64,000 nucleotides of DNA from Bauldia litoralis (GCF_900104485.1 NZ_FMXQ01000007.1:124001-188000); one strand, 5' to 3'. Shown: positions 1 to 11,566, numbered from the stretch's first letter. Made by a program: numbers and translations. The notes: a model not told the origin generated them from the sequence alone.

Positions 1-11
1 GTCGAGAACAA

Positions 12-1070
12 ATGAACACGTCTTCCCAGGACCTTGCCGGATTCGGCTGGTCGAATTTCTTTCAATCGCAACTCACTGCCGACGAACTGACCGGGTCCGT
101 CCCGGTGCGCGTTACCGTGGCCCATCGCAACGGGCTCGACGTCGCCCATCCGGATTTTGCCGAACGGGTGCCGCTCCTCACCACCGAACCCCATGACGAG
201 GAGGGGCGGGCGACCGTCGGCGACTGGATCCTGCTCGACGCCGAAAGCCACGCGCCGCAACGCCTGCTGGACCGCAAGACGCTGTTCAAGCGCAAGGCGG
301 CCGGCGCCGACCGCCGCGTCCAGTTGATCGCCGCCAATGTCGACACGCTGCTGGTGGTGTCCTCCTGCAATCAGGATTTCAACCCGGCGCGCCTCGAACG
401 ATACCTGGTGCTCGCTCGCGACGCCGGGGTGATGCCGGTGGTGGTGCTGACCAAGGCGGATCTCGCCGAGGATACGGAGACGTACCGGAGGCAGGCAGAG
501 AAGCTGATGCCGGGCCTCCTGGTCGAGTGCATCAACGCGCGAAGCCGCGAGGGCGTCGCGTCGCTGCTGCCGTGGTGCGGCAACGGCCAGACGGTGGCGC
601 TGGTCGGATCGTCGGGCGTCGGCAAGTCGACGCTGGTCAACACGCTGGCCGGCGAGGCGATCCAGGAGACGCAAGGGATACGGGCGAGTGACGCTCATGG
701 CCGGCACACCACCTCCGGCCGGTCGCTGCACAGGCTCGATACCGGCGGCTGGCTGCTCGATACGCCCGGCATGCGCGAGTTGCAGCTTCTCGACGCCGAG
801 GCAGGAGTCGAGGACCTGTTCACCGACGTCTTCGAACTGGCCACCGAATGCCGCTTCTCCGACTGCGGGCACGAGACGGAGCCGGGATGTGCCGTGCGTG
901 CCGCGGTCGAGGCCGGCACGCTCGACCCCGAGCGGCTGAAGCGATTCCGCAAGCTGGTCGCCGAAGAGGCCTACAATTCCCTGTCGCTGGCCGATCGCCG
1001 GGCACGCGACAAGGGCTTCGGCAAGATGATCAAGGCGGTGGTGAAGGAGAAAAAGGGGCGGTGGGAGTGA
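12..1070 (+). CDS. rsgA: Ribosome small subunit-dependent GTPase A
   Basis: This is a 352-residue circularly permuted GTPase of the RsgA/YjeQ family, which checks late 30S subunit maturation. An N-terminal OB-fold-like region covers about residues 25-110. The GTPase motifs come in permuted order: G4 TKAD near 147-150, the P-loop GSSGVGKST at 199-207, and G3 DTPG at 250-253. A C-terminal zinc site follows with Cys280, Cys285, His287 and Cys293. Length and motif order match the family. The ATG at 12 is used; a purine-rich GAGAACAA lies just before it, and the window begins too close upstream to judge promoters. Identification is firm. Confidence 0.96.
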   Translation: MNTSSQDLAGFGWSNFFQSQLTADELTGSVPVRVTVAHRNGLDVAHPDFAERVPLLTTEPHDEEGRATVGDWILLDAESHAPQRLLDRKTLFKRKAAGADRRVQLIAANVDTLLVVSSCNQDFNPARLERYLVLARDAGVMPVVVLTKADLAEDTETYRRQAEKLMPGLLVECINARSREGVASLLPWCGNGQTVALVGSSGVGKSTLVNTLAGEAIQETQGIRASDAHGRHTTSGRSLHRLDTGGWLLDTPGMRELQLLDAEAGVEDLFTDVFELATECRFSDCGHETEPGCAVRAAVEAGTLDPERLKRFRKLVAEEAYNSLSLADRRARDKGFGKMIKAVVKEKKGRWE

Positions 1071-1145
1071 CCGCGCTCCTGCCTTATACTGGTGGCAAGC
1101 ACCATTGAGTGGCTGCCGGAGGCGGCCGAAGTTGAAGGTAATGCA

Positions 1146-1667
1146 ATGATCAGACGCCTTTTCCTGGCCGCCGCCACCTTGCTTGCCGTGACCGCCGCGG
1201 CCGCCGCCCAGACCCCCGAGGAAGCCGTGGCATACGCCTTTCTCGGGCTGGCGGACGGCGCTTCCATCGAGCGCAGCGGCACGACGATGACCTGGGTCGA
1301 GACCGGGTCATCGCCGGCCGCCTTCGATGGCGATGCGATGATCGGCGGGCAGAAGGCCGCCATCCGCTTCATCGTCAAGGCGGTGGAGGAATGCCGCTTC
1401 GAGATCACGCTGGAAGGCCCGAGCAACCTGGTCCCCGGCGGCAACCGCCTGTTCGGCCGGATCGACCTCAAGAATGTCGGCGACATCACGATCGCCGAGG
1501 ACGGTTTCAAGACGTCGATCGAGGGGATCGGCTTCTGCCAGACCGGCCAGCGCAACCCGACCTGCATGACGATTCACGATGCCGACCTCTTCGGGTCGCT
1601 GGACGCCGAGCGCCACAGCGAGGCGGTTGCCTTCCTGCGCGAGCAGGGCTGCGCCGCCATCAACTGA
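1146..1667 (+). CDS. Hypothetical exported protein
   Basis: A 173-residue protein beginning MIRRLFLAAATLL, with a clear Sec signal peptide of about 22 residues ending in an Ala-rich AxA-like site before QTPEE. The mature part contains several cysteines (ECRFE, GFCQ, PTCMT and a near-terminal GC), which suggests periplasmic disulfides. An in-frame start 54 nt upstream would put a non-signal-like leader before the signal peptide, so ATG 1146 is preferred. I do not recognise the family. It is followed after 11 nt by the cupin gene and may be cotranscribed with it. Confidence 0.7.
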   Translation: MIRRLFLAAATLLAVTAAAAAQTPEEAVAYAFLGLADGASIERSGTTMTWVETGSSPAAFDGDAMIGGQKAAIRFIVKAVEECRFEITLEGPSNLVPGGNRLFGRIDLKNVGDITIAEDGFKTSIEGIGFCQTGQRNPTCMTIHDADLFGSLDAERHSEAVAFLREQGCAAIN

Positions 1668-1678
1668 CGGGGAATGCG

Positions 1679-2140
1679 ATGACTGACTGGAAGACCGATG
1701 GCGTCAAGGTGATCCCGGGCGACCAGCTCGACACCAACACGCCCCAGACGCCCGGCATGGACCGGGCAGCGGCGATCAACTTCGCCCGGGTGGGGGCGCA
1801 GAAGATCTGGGCCGGGACCGTGTCGATCAGGCCCGACGCCAAGACCGGCGCGCATCATCACGGCGCCCTGGAGAGCGTGATCTACGTCCTCAAGGGCAAG
1901 GCGCGGATGCGCTGGGGCGACAACCTCGAATTCGTCGCCGAGGCCGGGCCGGGCGATTTCATCTTCGTACCGCCCTACGTGCCGCACCAGGAGATCAATG
2001 CCTCGACCGACGAGACGCTGGAATGCGTGCTGGTGCGCAGCGACAACGAGGCGGTTGTCGTCAATCTCGACATCGAGCCGGTGGAGAAGCCGGAGCATGT
2101 CGCCTGGGTCGATCCGATCCACAAGGCCGCGACCGATTAG
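1679..2140 (+). CDS. Cupin domain-containing protein
   Basis: A 153-residue single-domain cupin. Cupin motif 1 is visible as a HHH...E...G pattern around GAHHHGALESVIYVLKG, and motif 2 as GDFIFVPPYVPHQE. Together they give the usual His/His/Glu/His metal site. Start ATG 1679 overlaps no gene and follows the sequence GGGGA, a plausible ribosome binding site. Substrate cannot be inferred: small cupins of this type include isomerases, dioxygenases and sugar-binding proteins. The preceding exported protein gives no functional hint. Confidence 0.85.
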   Translation: MTDWKTDGVKVIPGDQLDTNTPQTPGMDRAAAINFARVGAQKIWAGTVSIRPDAKTGAHHHGALESVIYVLKGKARMRWGDNLEFVAEAGPGDFIFVPPYVPHQEINASTDETLECVLVRSDNEAVVVNLDIEPVEKPEHVAWVDPIHKAATD

Positions 2141-2170
2141 GCTCTATCCGGGGTTCCATTCCGGCGGCGC

Positions 2171-3334
2171 GTGACGCATTCTCCGGCCGATCCAAAACCG
2201 GGGCTTTTCCGCATGCTTGCATCGATTCGCTCGGAGGCCGCGTTCATCTTCGGCGCCGTGTCGACCGCGATCTTCTTCACGGTCGGCGCAAGCTGGTTTG
2301 ATGACCTCAGCAACACGCCGAAGCTCATCGGCCTGTTCATCTGGGTGTTTGCCGCGATGGTGTGGTGCGCCTTCGCCGTCGTGCGCCACGCCGACAGCCT
2401 CGCCGAACTGCTCGGCGAACCCTATGGCACGCTGATCCTGACCATCTCGGTGATCGGCATCGAGGTCGCGGTCATCTCGGCCCTGATGCTGACCGGCAAC
2501 TCGGAGCCGACTCTCGCCCGCGACACCATGCTGGCGGTGGTGATCATCGTGATGAACGGCATGGTCGGCCTGTCGCTGCTGATCGGCGGTCTCCGCCACA
2601 AGGAGCAGACCTACAACCTCCAGGGCGCGCGCGCCTTTCTCGGTGTGCTGATCACGCTGGCGACCGTGACGCTGATCCTGCCGCGCTTCACGACCTCGAC
2701 CACCGACGGCAGCCTGAACGTCACGCAGTCGGTCATCTTCGCGGCGATCACCCTGGCTCTCTACGCGACGTTCCTCGCCCTGCAGACCACGATCCACCGG
2801 ACCTATTTCGACCAGCCGGGAGACACGGCGACGGCAACAGGGGAGGCGGCGGAGCACGTCAAGCACCACAATCTCGAAACCCGCTCGCTGCCGTATCACG
2901 CGGTGTTCCTGATCCTGACCCTGCTCCCCATCGTGCTCCTCTCCAAGAAGCTGGCGATCCTCATCGATTTCGGCCTCGATGCATTTGCCTTGCCGGGGGC
3001 GCTTGGCGGCGTTCTGGTCGCGATCATCGTCCTGACGCCGGAAGGGCTGGCGGCGCTGCATGCCGCGTCGATCAACCAGTTGCAGCGCTCGGTGAACATC
3101 TGCCTCGGCTCGGCGCTGGCGACCATCAGCCTGACCGTCCCGGCTGTTGTCGTCATCGCCCTGATGACCGGCACCCATATCGAACTCGGCCTCGACGGTA
3201 CCGAGATCGTGCTCTTGATCCTGACGCTTGCCCTCAGCGTCCTGACCTTCGGCGCGACGCGGACCAACATGCTGCAGGGCGCGGTGCACCTGGTCGTCTT
3301 TTTCATCTATTTCGCCCTGATCTTCGATCCCTAG
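2171..3334 (+). CDS. ChaA-like calcium/sodium:proton antiporter
   Basis: A 387-residue polytopic membrane protein with about 10-11 hydrophobic segments, resembling the ChaA/CaCA cation-exchanger family (in rhizobia often called y4hA-type ionic transporter). Acidic residues inside membrane segments occur in the pattern GIEVAVIS (first half) and LTPEGLAAL (second half), matching the internally repeated alpha motifs of cation/proton exchangers. A hydrophilic His-rich loop (AAEHVKHHNLE) separates the halves. GTG 2171 is used as the start; ATG 2213 is a possible alternative that would remove 14 residues. Expected role is Ca2+ or Na+/K+ export coupled to proton entry. Confidence 0.85.
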   Translation: MTHSPADPKPGLFRMLASIRSEAAFIFGAVSTAIFFTVGASWFDDLSNTPKLIGLFIWVFAAMVWCAFAVVRHADSLAELLGEPYGTLILTISVIGIEVAVISALMLTGNSEPTLARDTMLAVVIIVMNGMVGLSLLIGGLRHKEQTYNLQGARAFLGVLITLATVTLILPRFTTSTTDGSLNVTQSVIFAAITLALYATFLALQTTIHRTYFDQPGDTATATGEAAEHVKHHNLETRSLPYHAVFLILTLLPIVLLSKKLAILIDFGLDAFALPGALGGVLVAIIVLTPEGLAALHAASINQLQRSVNICLGSALATISLTVPAVVVIALMTGTHIELGLDGTEIVLLILTLALSVLTFGATRTNMLQGAVHLVVFFIYFALIFDP

Positions 3335-3344
3335 GGCGACCGCG

Positions 3345-3860
3345 TCAGGTCAGCCCCATTCCGGATTCGCGCTGGAACATGATCAGGTCGAGCGACGGCA
3401 TCGCGTCGTTGCCGGCCGCCTCGGTGACGAGGCAATGGGCCTGTCCGCGGTGGTGGGTCTGGTGATTGAAGAAATGGCCGAGCGCCGGCGCCAGCGGCTG
3501 GGTGATGTCGCGCGGATTGGTGATCGTCCGGTAGGTGAAGGTCGAGGCGAGGGCGTTTTCGCCGAGGCCGTCGACCCAGGCGACGATCCGCAGGTCCTCG
3601 GCGCGGCGCGCGGCTTCCAGCGCATCGAGATCGGCGTAAGGGATTTCGTCGAGGCGGGTGTGAACCGGGCCGTCGCCAGTGAAGCGCTGCATCCAGATGC
3701 GGTCGGTGACGACAAGGTGGTTGAGCGTGCCGTGGAGCGAGCCGAAGAAGGCGCCGCGATCGGCACGGTAGTCCACCTCCGGCAACGCCCGCGCCGCCGC
3801 ATACAGGCGCTGGTTCGCCCAGCGGTTGTAGTGGGCGAACATCAGGAAATAAGGCTTCAT
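3345..3860 (-). CDS. DinB family protein
   Basis: A 171-residue protein of the DinB/YfiT-like four-helix-bundle family. It begins MKPYFLMFAHYNRWANQRLY, a typical DinB opening. Metal-ligand histidines are visible in LNHLVVTDRIW and NHQTHHRGQ. Members are putative metal-dependent thiol transferases or hydrolases; the substrate is not predictable. Longer in-frame extension upstream is not DinB-like, so the ATG complement at 3860 is chosen; AGGTGTG precedes it. It converges on the antiporter gene with a 10-nt gap. Confidence 0.9.
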   Translation of the reverse strand: MKPYFLMFAHYNRWANQRLYAAARALPEVDYRADRGAFFGSLHGTLNHLVVTDRIWMQRFTGDGPVHTRLDEIPYADLDALEAARRAEDLRIVAWVDGLGENALASTFTYRTITNPRDITQPLAPALGHFFNHQTHHRGQAHCLVTEAAGNDAMPSLDLIMFQRESGMGLT

Positions 3861-4692
3861 CGGACACACCTCTTCGGTCTCGCGATGCCCTTTCGGCAAC
3901 CGAGTCTTGCGGCATTCTCTTTCTTTTTCCCCGTCGAGACGAGGGGAGGCGGGCGCATCTGAAACGCCGAACGGGTAGTCCGAATGGAGGCGCTTCGGAA
4001 GCGCCCGCCGCGGCGACTTTTGGCACTCCGCTTTCACGCTCCGGACGCCCGACCACCTTGCGATGGCTCCCCGGATCACCTCCGGGGACTTCGCCGGGAA
4101 ACGGTTGCCCCGTGCCCGGCTGGCGGCCGCCCTTAAGGTGGGTCATGTCCCACGGCCGGTCTTAGTGCCGGCGGGCATACTCGCGAAGGCCTCCCGGGGC
4201 GTTCGGACCGTCGTCCTCTCCGGCACGAATGCCGGTGGTCTCGCCGCAGGCGCCGCACCCCGCTCCGCACAACAGACGCCTCTAGAATGCGCCCCTCGCG
4301 AACGGGGATGGCGGCAGTATCGCGCCGGGCCGGCGACGGGGAACAAGAAAATTGTTGTGTCCGGCCGGCTCCCGAACCGACTCCTACGTCGAGGGAAGGC
4401 ACGCCGCGCGGCGGCCGTCACAAAGGCGGAAGCGCTGCCCGAAATCTGGGCAGGAAAACCGGTGGTAGTGGGCGTATGATCATTCTACCGGAGCCCGTCG
4501 GCCCCGGTGCGGGGCCATAAGCCGCGCGATACGCCTGCGTTATCCGCAGCCGAGATCCGAAACGCCGCGCGCGAGCGGCCTATTTCCTACAGATCACCAT
4601 TAACCGAACGGTCGCGTCCGGCCGTCGCGGCTGCATTGCGCCGGGTTGATCCCGACCCGGTGTTTTTCCTCAGAGAGGCGAAGGAGTCTCCA
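3861..4692. other. Stretch without recognisable gene
   Basis: About 830 bases between the divergent DinB and hydrolase genes. Open frames exist on both strands (for example plus-strand 4063-4479) but their translations are Arg/Ala/Pro-rich, lack family motifs and look like GC-driven shadows. Short hairpins are present: GGCGCTTCGGAAGCGCC at 3989-4005, and an arm pair around 4069-4087 (CCCCGGA/TCCGGGG). I saw no tRNA, riboswitch core or transposase remnant. It may hold promoters for both flanking genes or an undetected RNA. Confidence 0.5.
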
Positions 4693-5544
4693 ATGGATCA
4701 GCCTGTCGTAAGTCAACCCGTCGAGGATACCTTCCAGGGGAAGGGCGGCCTCAAGATCTTCTACCGTGCCTGGCGCCCGCTCGGTACGCCCCGCGCTGTC
4801 CTGGTCATCTGCCATGGCGTGAACTCGCACGGCGGCCAGTATGCCTGGCCTGCCCAGCGCTTCGCCGAACATGGATATGCGGTCTATGCGTTCGACCTGC
4901 GTGGCCGCGGACGGTCCGAAGGCGAACGCTTCTATGTCGACGATATCGCCGACTATGTCGCGGACGTTGCCGCGACCATCAAGATCGCCGCGGCGAACGA
5001 CCCGGGGTTGCCGCTCTTTCTTCTCGGACATAGCGCCGGCGGCGTGGTTTCATGCACCTATGCCCTGGACAATCCGTCGGGCCTGGCCGGTTTCATCTGT
5101 GAGAGCTTCGCCTTCCAGGTGCCGGCGCCGGGCTTTGCCCTCGCCGCCATCAAGGCGCTCAGCCACGTCGCGCCGCATCTGCCGGTCCTCAAGCTCAAGA
5201 ACGAGGACTTTTCCCGCGACCCGGCAGCGGTCGAGGCGTTGAATGCCGACCCGCTGACCGCCAACGAGTCTCAACCGGCGATGACCGTGGCGGCGCTGGT
5301 CCGCGCCGACGAGCGGCTGAAGGAGGAATTCCCGAAGATCACCGTGCCGCTCCTCATCCTGCACGGAACCGAAGACAAGGCGACCGTCTGTCACGGCAGC
5401 GAATTCTTCCACGCAACGGCGGGGTCGACCGACAAGACGCTGAAGCTCTATGAGGGCCACTACCACGACCTGCTCGCGGATATCGGCAAGGAGGCGGTGG
5501 TCGCCGACATCGAGGCCTGGATCGACCAGCGCATTCCGGTCTGA
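4693..5544 (+). CDS. Alpha/beta hydrolase, monoacylglycerol lipase-like
   Basis: A 283-residue serine hydrolase of the monoacylglycerol lipase/lysophospholipase type (PldB/Hydrolase_4). The oxyanion region CHGVNSHGG and the strand FDLRGRGRSEG are characteristic. The nucleophile elbow GHSAGG puts Ser114 at the active site; Asp227 (HGTEDKAT) and His258 (HYHDLL) complete the triad. There is no signal peptide, so it is probably cytosolic or peripherally membrane associated. ATG 4693 is chosen because AGGCGAAGGAG lies a few bases upstream; the longer upstream frame is not lipase-like. Confidence 0.9.
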   Translation: MDQPVVSQPVEDTFQGKGGLKIFYRAWRPLGTPRAVLVICHGVNSHGGQYAWPAQRFAEHGYAVYAFDLRGRGRSEGERFYVDDIADYVADVAATIKIAAANDPGLPLFLLGHSAGGVVSCTYALDNPSGLAGFICESFAFQVPAPGFALAAIKALSHVAPHLPVLKLKNEDFSRDPAAVEALNADPLTANESQPAMTVAALVRADERLKEEFPKITVPLLILHGTEDKATVCHGSEFFHATAGSTDKTLKLYEGHYHDLLADIGKEAVVADIEAWIDQRIPV

Positions 5545-5564
5545 GCCGGCGGCACCACAAACGA

Positions 5565-5590
5565 TCAGCGGCGGCCGAAGCCGCCGCTGA
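5565..5590. terminator. Bidirectional hairpin between convergent genes
   Basis: A perfect 11-bp inverted repeat (TCAGCGGCGGC, loop CGAA, GCCGCCGCTGA) sits between the hydrolase stop and the end of katG. There is no T tract, so it is better seen as a shared hairpin or weak terminator for two convergent transcripts. Confidence 0.5.
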
Positions 5591-5621
5591 CACCCATGTC
5601 ACGAAGCACTCTCGCGACCGA

Positions 5622-8073
<2,452 letters not shown>

Positions 8074-8985
8074 ATGACGATGATCTCGTTCAAACAGCTT
8101 CGCTATTTCGATTTTCTCGCGGCAACCGGCCATTTCGGCAAGGCGGCCGACCGGGCGGGGGTGACGCAGCCGGCGCTGTCGATGCAGATCCGGGCGCTGG
8201 AAAAGACGCTGGGCGGGCCGCTGGTCGAACGGGGCGCCAGCGGGGCGCGACTCACGGAACTTGGCGAGCGGGTCGCGGCCCGCGCGGCGACCGTGCTGGC
8301 CGGTGTTCGCGACCTCGAGGAACTGGCCTTCGCCCAGGGCGAGACGCTGAGCGGCACCCTGCGGCTCGGCATCATTCCCTCGGTCGCGCCCTTCCTGCTG
8401 CCGTCGCTGCTCGGTCGCGCCGCGACGCGCTATCCCGACCTGCGCATGTCGATCCGCGAGACAATCACCGCGACGCTGGTAGAGGAATTGGTGGCCGGCG
8501 ACCTCGACGCGATCGTCGCCAGCCTGCCGCTCGACCACGAGGAGATCGAGGAGGCGGCGGCCTTCGACGACCGGTTCCTGCTGGCGGCGCCGGCCGGGTC
8601 GCCGCACGCGGCGCGATCGCCGGCGCTGGCCGACCTGATCTCGGCCGACGAGCTGCTGCTGCTTGAGGACGGCCACTGCCTGCGCGACCAGGCGCTTGCC
8701 GTCTGCCACGCCATCGACCCGGCGCGGCTCAGGAGCTTCGGCGCGACCAGCTTCCCGACGCTGCTGCAACTCGTCGCCGCGGGCCACGGCCTCACGTTGC
8801 TGCCGGAGATGGCGGTCAATGCGGGTATCGTCAACGATCCCCGGCTGCGGGTGAACCGCTTCGCGGCGCCGGAGCCGCATCGGGTCATCGGCCTGGCCTG
8901 GCGGCGCAGTTCGCCACGCCGCCGCGACTTCGTCGCCCTGGCCGAACTCCTGGGCGAGGCGGGGGCGATGGCGCCCGGCGATTGA
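8074..8985 (+). CDS. oxyR: Hydrogen peroxide-sensing LysR-type regulator
   Basis: A 303-residue LysR-family regulator. The N-terminal winged helix-turn-helix covers about residues 5-65 (HFGKAADRAGVTQPALSMQI). The effector domain carries the OxyR signature LLEDGHCLRDQ with Cys202, and a second cysteine, Cys211, nine residues later. These align with the Cys199/Cys208 disulfide switch of Escherichia coli OxyR. The divergent arrangement with katG is the one seen in rhizobia, where OxyR represses itself and controls katG. Start ATG 8074 is followed by a second Met two codons on. The call is firm. Confidence 0.95.
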   Translation: MTMISFKQLRYFDFLAATGHFGKAADRAGVTQPALSMQIRALEKTLGGPLVERGASGARLTELGERVAARAATVLAGVRDLEELAFAQGETLSGTLRLGIIPSVAPFLLPSLLGRAATRYPDLRMSIRETITATLVEELVAGDLDAIVASLPLDHEEIEEAAAFDDRFLLAAPAGSPHAARSPALADLISADELLLLEDGHCLRDQALAVCHAIDPARLRSFGATSFPTLLQLVAAGHGLTLLPEMAVNAGIVNDPRLRVNRFAAPEPHRVIGLAWRRSSPRRRDFVALAELLGEAGAMAPGD

Positions 8986-9062
8986 CCGTCCCGTGCTTGC
9001 CGCCTGCGCGGCCCGGCCCTAGGCTGGCTGCAACAACGAGAAACAATCGTCGGGAGGGAATC

Positions 9063-10136
9063 TTGAGCAGGACCATGCAGGCCGTGATCTGTCACGGACC
9101 GGAGGACTATCGTCTCGAAGAGGCGGCCGTGCCGGAGCCCGGACCGGGGGAGGTGGTGATCCGGGTCGAGTCGGTCGGCATCTGCGCCAGCGACCTCAAA
9201 TGCTACCTCGGCGCGCCGCTCTTCTGGGGCGACGAGCATCGCGAGGGCTACTGCCAGCCGCCGGTAATCCCCGGCCACGAATTCGTCGGCGAGGTGGCGG
9301 CGCTGGGCCAAGGGGCTGGCGAGAAATACGGGCTGGCGGTCGGCGACCGCGCCGTCTCCGAGCAGATCGTGCCGTGCTGGAACTGCCGCTTCTGCCACCA
9401 TGGCCAATACTGGATGTGCCAGACCCATAACGTCTACGGCTTCCGCCAGGCGACATTCGGGGCGATGGCCGAATACATGCTGTTTCCGGCCGGCGCGCTG
9501 AACCACAAGGTGCCGCGGACGATCCCGGTCGAGCATGCCGCCTTCATCGAGCCGCTGGCCTGTTCCATCCACGCGGTGCAGCGCGGCACCATCGAATTCC
9601 AGGACGTGGTGGTGATCGCCGGCGCCGGGCCGCTTGGTCTCGGCATGGTGGCGGCGGCGCGGATGAAGAATCCGAAGCTGCTGATCGCCGTCGACCTCAA
9701 TGACGACCGTCTGGAGACGGCGCGGCTCTGCGGCGCCGACATGACGCTCAATCCGCGCAAGGTCGATGTGGTCGACGAGGTGCTGAAGCTGACCGACGGC
9801 TATGGCTGCGACGTCTATTTCGAGGCGACCGGGCATCCCGCCGCCGTCGAGAGCGGACTGCGGATGGTGCGCAAGCTCGGCACCTTCGTCGAGTTCTCCG
9901 TCATGCGCGAGCCGGTCACCGTCGACTGGACGATCATCGGCGACACCAAGGAACTCGACGTGCGCGGCGCCCATCTCAGCCCCTACTGCTATCCGGTGGC
10001 GATCAAGATGCTGGAGGAGAAGCGCCTGCCGATGGACCGCATCGTCACCCATTCGCTGCCGCTTGCCGATTTCCAGAAGGGCATCGACCTGGTCGGCGCC
10101 GGGACGGAATCGATCAAGGTGACGCTGACGCCCTAA
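9063..10136 (+). CDS. Zinc-dependent alcohol dehydrogenase, threitol/erythritol dehydrogenase-like
   Basis: A 357-residue medium-chain dehydrogenase. It has the catalytic zinc motif with GHEFVGEV, the structural-zinc-type cluster CWNCRFCHHGQYWMC, and a Rossmann motif GAGPLGLG. The sequence strongly recalls the erythritol/L-threitol dehydrogenases of Brucella and relatives, including the GICASDLKCY...FWGDE and DVRGAHL segments. I choose the TTG at 9063 because GGGAGGGAATC precedes it at proper spacing; ATG 9075 would leave the ribosome binding site too far away. No polyol transporter or kinase lies nearby, so the in vivo substrate is uncertain. Confidence 0.85.
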   Translation: MSRTMQAVICHGPEDYRLEEAAVPEPGPGEVVIRVESVGICASDLKCYLGAPLFWGDEHREGYCQPPVIPGHEFVGEVAALGQGAGEKYGLAVGDRAVSEQIVPCWNCRFCHHGQYWMCQTHNVYGFRQATFGAMAEYMLFPAGALNHKVPRTIPVEHAAFIEPLACSIHAVQRGTIEFQDVVVIAGAGPLGLGMVAAARMKNPKLLIAVDLNDDRLETARLCGADMTLNPRKVDVVDEVLKLTDGYGCDVYFEATGHPAAVESGLRMVRKLGTFVEFSVMREPVTVDWTIIGDTKELDVRGAHLSPYCYPVAIKMLEEKRLPMDRIVTHSLPLADFQKGIDLVGAGTESIKVTLTP

Positions 10137-10154
10137 GGGACAGGAGACCGAGCC

Positions 10155-10517
10155 ATGACCAGCAGACTTCTCGCCGCCGCGGCCGCCGCGTGCTGTCTCG
10201 CCGTCGCCGCACCGGCCATGGCGCAGGACATCGGCGGCACCTATCGCGCCGACGGCACCAACTTCGACGGCTCGCGCTACGGCGGCACCGCCGTGATCAC
10301 CGTGACCTCGAAGACCACCTGCAACATCGCCTGGGACACCGGGTCGATCGCCAAGGGGATCTGCATGCGCAACGGCGACAGCTTCGCCGCCTCCTACGTC
10401 ATGGGCGACGCGATCGGGCTGGTGATCTACGACCTGCAGCCCGACGGCTCGCTCGAAGGGCTGTGGACGGTGGCCGGTCAAGATGGCGTCGGCACCGAGG
10501 TCCTGACGCCTCAATAG
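10155..10517 (+). CDS. Small exported protein of unknown function
   Basis: A 120-residue protein with a signal peptide (MTSRLLAAAAAACCLAVAAP, cleavage likely after AMA). The mature part is rich in Gly, Thr and Ile in short alternating stretches that suggest a small beta-sandwich, with two cysteines in TTCNIAW and KGICMRN that could form a disulfide. CAGGAGACCGAGCC precedes the ATG. It lies 18 nt after the dehydrogenase and may share its transcript. Its end overlaps the convergent phosphodiesterase gene by 7 nt. Similar small exported proteins are common in Hyphomicrobiales, but I assign no function. Confidence 0.7.
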   Translation: MTSRLLAAAAAACCLAVAAPAMAQDIGGTYRADGTNFDGSRYGGTAVITVTSKTTCNIAWDTGSIAKGICMRNGDSFAASYVMGDAIGLVIYDLQPDGSLEGLWTVAGQDGVGTEVLTPQ

Positions 10518-11566
10518 GCCTCGGGCATCACCAGTTCGTGCTGCTGCGTCGTGGCGGCGCCCGCCAGCCCGACAACCTCGACGACGATCATCTCGTGGTC
10601 GGACAGCGGCGTGCCGTCCGGCCCGACGGCGTCGACCACACGGCTTTCACCGACCGCCAGGCCGCGGGTCAGGAACCAGTCGAGCTTGTAGGCCCGCGGC
10701 GGCTCCGGCGACAGGCGGCTTGAGCGCAGGGTCATCCGGTCGAGCGCCCCGCCGTGGCGGTCGTAGCCGGCCGCGGCGGCCACAGTGAAGAGCGGCTCAT
10801 GCTCGAAGTCGCCGCCGGTAGCGTTGCCGGTATTGAGGTCGCCGCCGACGATCACCGGCAGGTCGCCGGCATAGCCGTCGACGCAGGCGAGCAGGTCCTC
10901 GACCTGCCGCGCCCGATAGGCGCCGTCCGAACGGCTTTCGAGATGAACCGAGACGACGACGACGGCGGTGCCGCCGGCCGGGACGGTGGCGATGACGGCG
11001 CAGCGGCCGCCGACTCGTGGCTGGTCGGTATCGGCGTTGAACCAGTGGCCGTGCGCGTCGAGCCGGATCATCGCCGGCGCGAGCAGAGGTGCGGCCGCGA
11101 GCACGGCGTTGCCGTGGAAGCCCTTGTCATTGGTGGCGTCGCCGCCGCACAGCGCCTGCTCGCGCTTCGAGCCGAGACCGAGCTCGAGGAACTCGACGCC
11201 GAAGGCGCAGCCCTGGCCGAGGCGGAGGGCGATGTCCTGGGCGACGGCGCGCTGGCCGGTCCGCGCCATGCCGTCGTCGACCTCGGAGAGCAGCACCACC
11301 CCGGCCCGCTGGTCGGCGAGGAGGTCGGCGCTGGCCTCGACGAAAAGGCCGCGTTCGAGGTTCCAGGCGGCGACGGTCAGCGGAAACGCGAGGTCCTGCA
11401 GCGGCCCCTCGACCCGTGCCTCGACCCGGTTCATGCAGGCGAGATCGGCGATCAGTTTCCGATGCACCGCCTCGCTCTTCTCCAGCGTCCGAAAGGCGGC
11501 GCGTTCGGCGAGCGTCGGAGCGGCGAGGGCGGCGGGTTGCGCCGGTTTCAGCATGGACGTGGTCAT
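10511..11566 (-). CDS. Endonuclease/exonuclease/phosphatase family protein
   Basis: A 351-residue EEP-fold metal-dependent phosphodiesterase. Core motifs are visible in order: AAWNLERG (Asn), LSEVDDGM (metal-binding Glu), VVSVHLESR (His), GGDLNTGN (Asp/Asn) and LSDHEMI (catalytic Asp-His). There is no signal peptide. Substrates in the family range from nucleic acids to phospholipid head groups and cannot be read from the sequence. The ATG at 11566 overlaps, in ATGA fashion, the stop codon of an upstream ABC-ATPase remnant, so the gene was probably once translationally coupled to a transporter operon. Confidence 0.85.
   Translation of the reverse strand: MTTSMLKPAQPAALAAPTLAERAAFRTLEKSEAVHRKLIADLACMNRVEARVEGPLQDLAFPLTVAAWNLERGLFVEASADLLADQRAGVVLLSEVDDGMARTGQRAVAQDIALRLGQGCAFGVEFLELGLGSKREQALCGGDATNDKGFHGNAVLAAAPLLAPAMIRLDAHGHWFNADTDQPRVGGRCAVIATVPAGGTAVVVVSVHLESRSDGAYRARQVEDLLACVDGYAGDLPVIVGGDLNTGNATGGDFEHEPLFTVAAAAGYDRHGGALDRMTLRSSRLSPEPPRAYKLDWFLTRGLAVGESRVVDAVGPDGTPLSDHEMIVVEVVGLAGAATTQQHELVMPEAY

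Noticed and set aside
2144-3289. 381-residue charged frame antisense to the ChaA-like gene
   Set aside because: Same cause as the other long charged antisense frames: it is complementary to membrane-segment codons.
4063-4479. 138-residue frame in the gene-free stretch
   Set aside because: No ribosome binding site, atypical residue use and no family resemblance. Kept only as part of the gene-free region.
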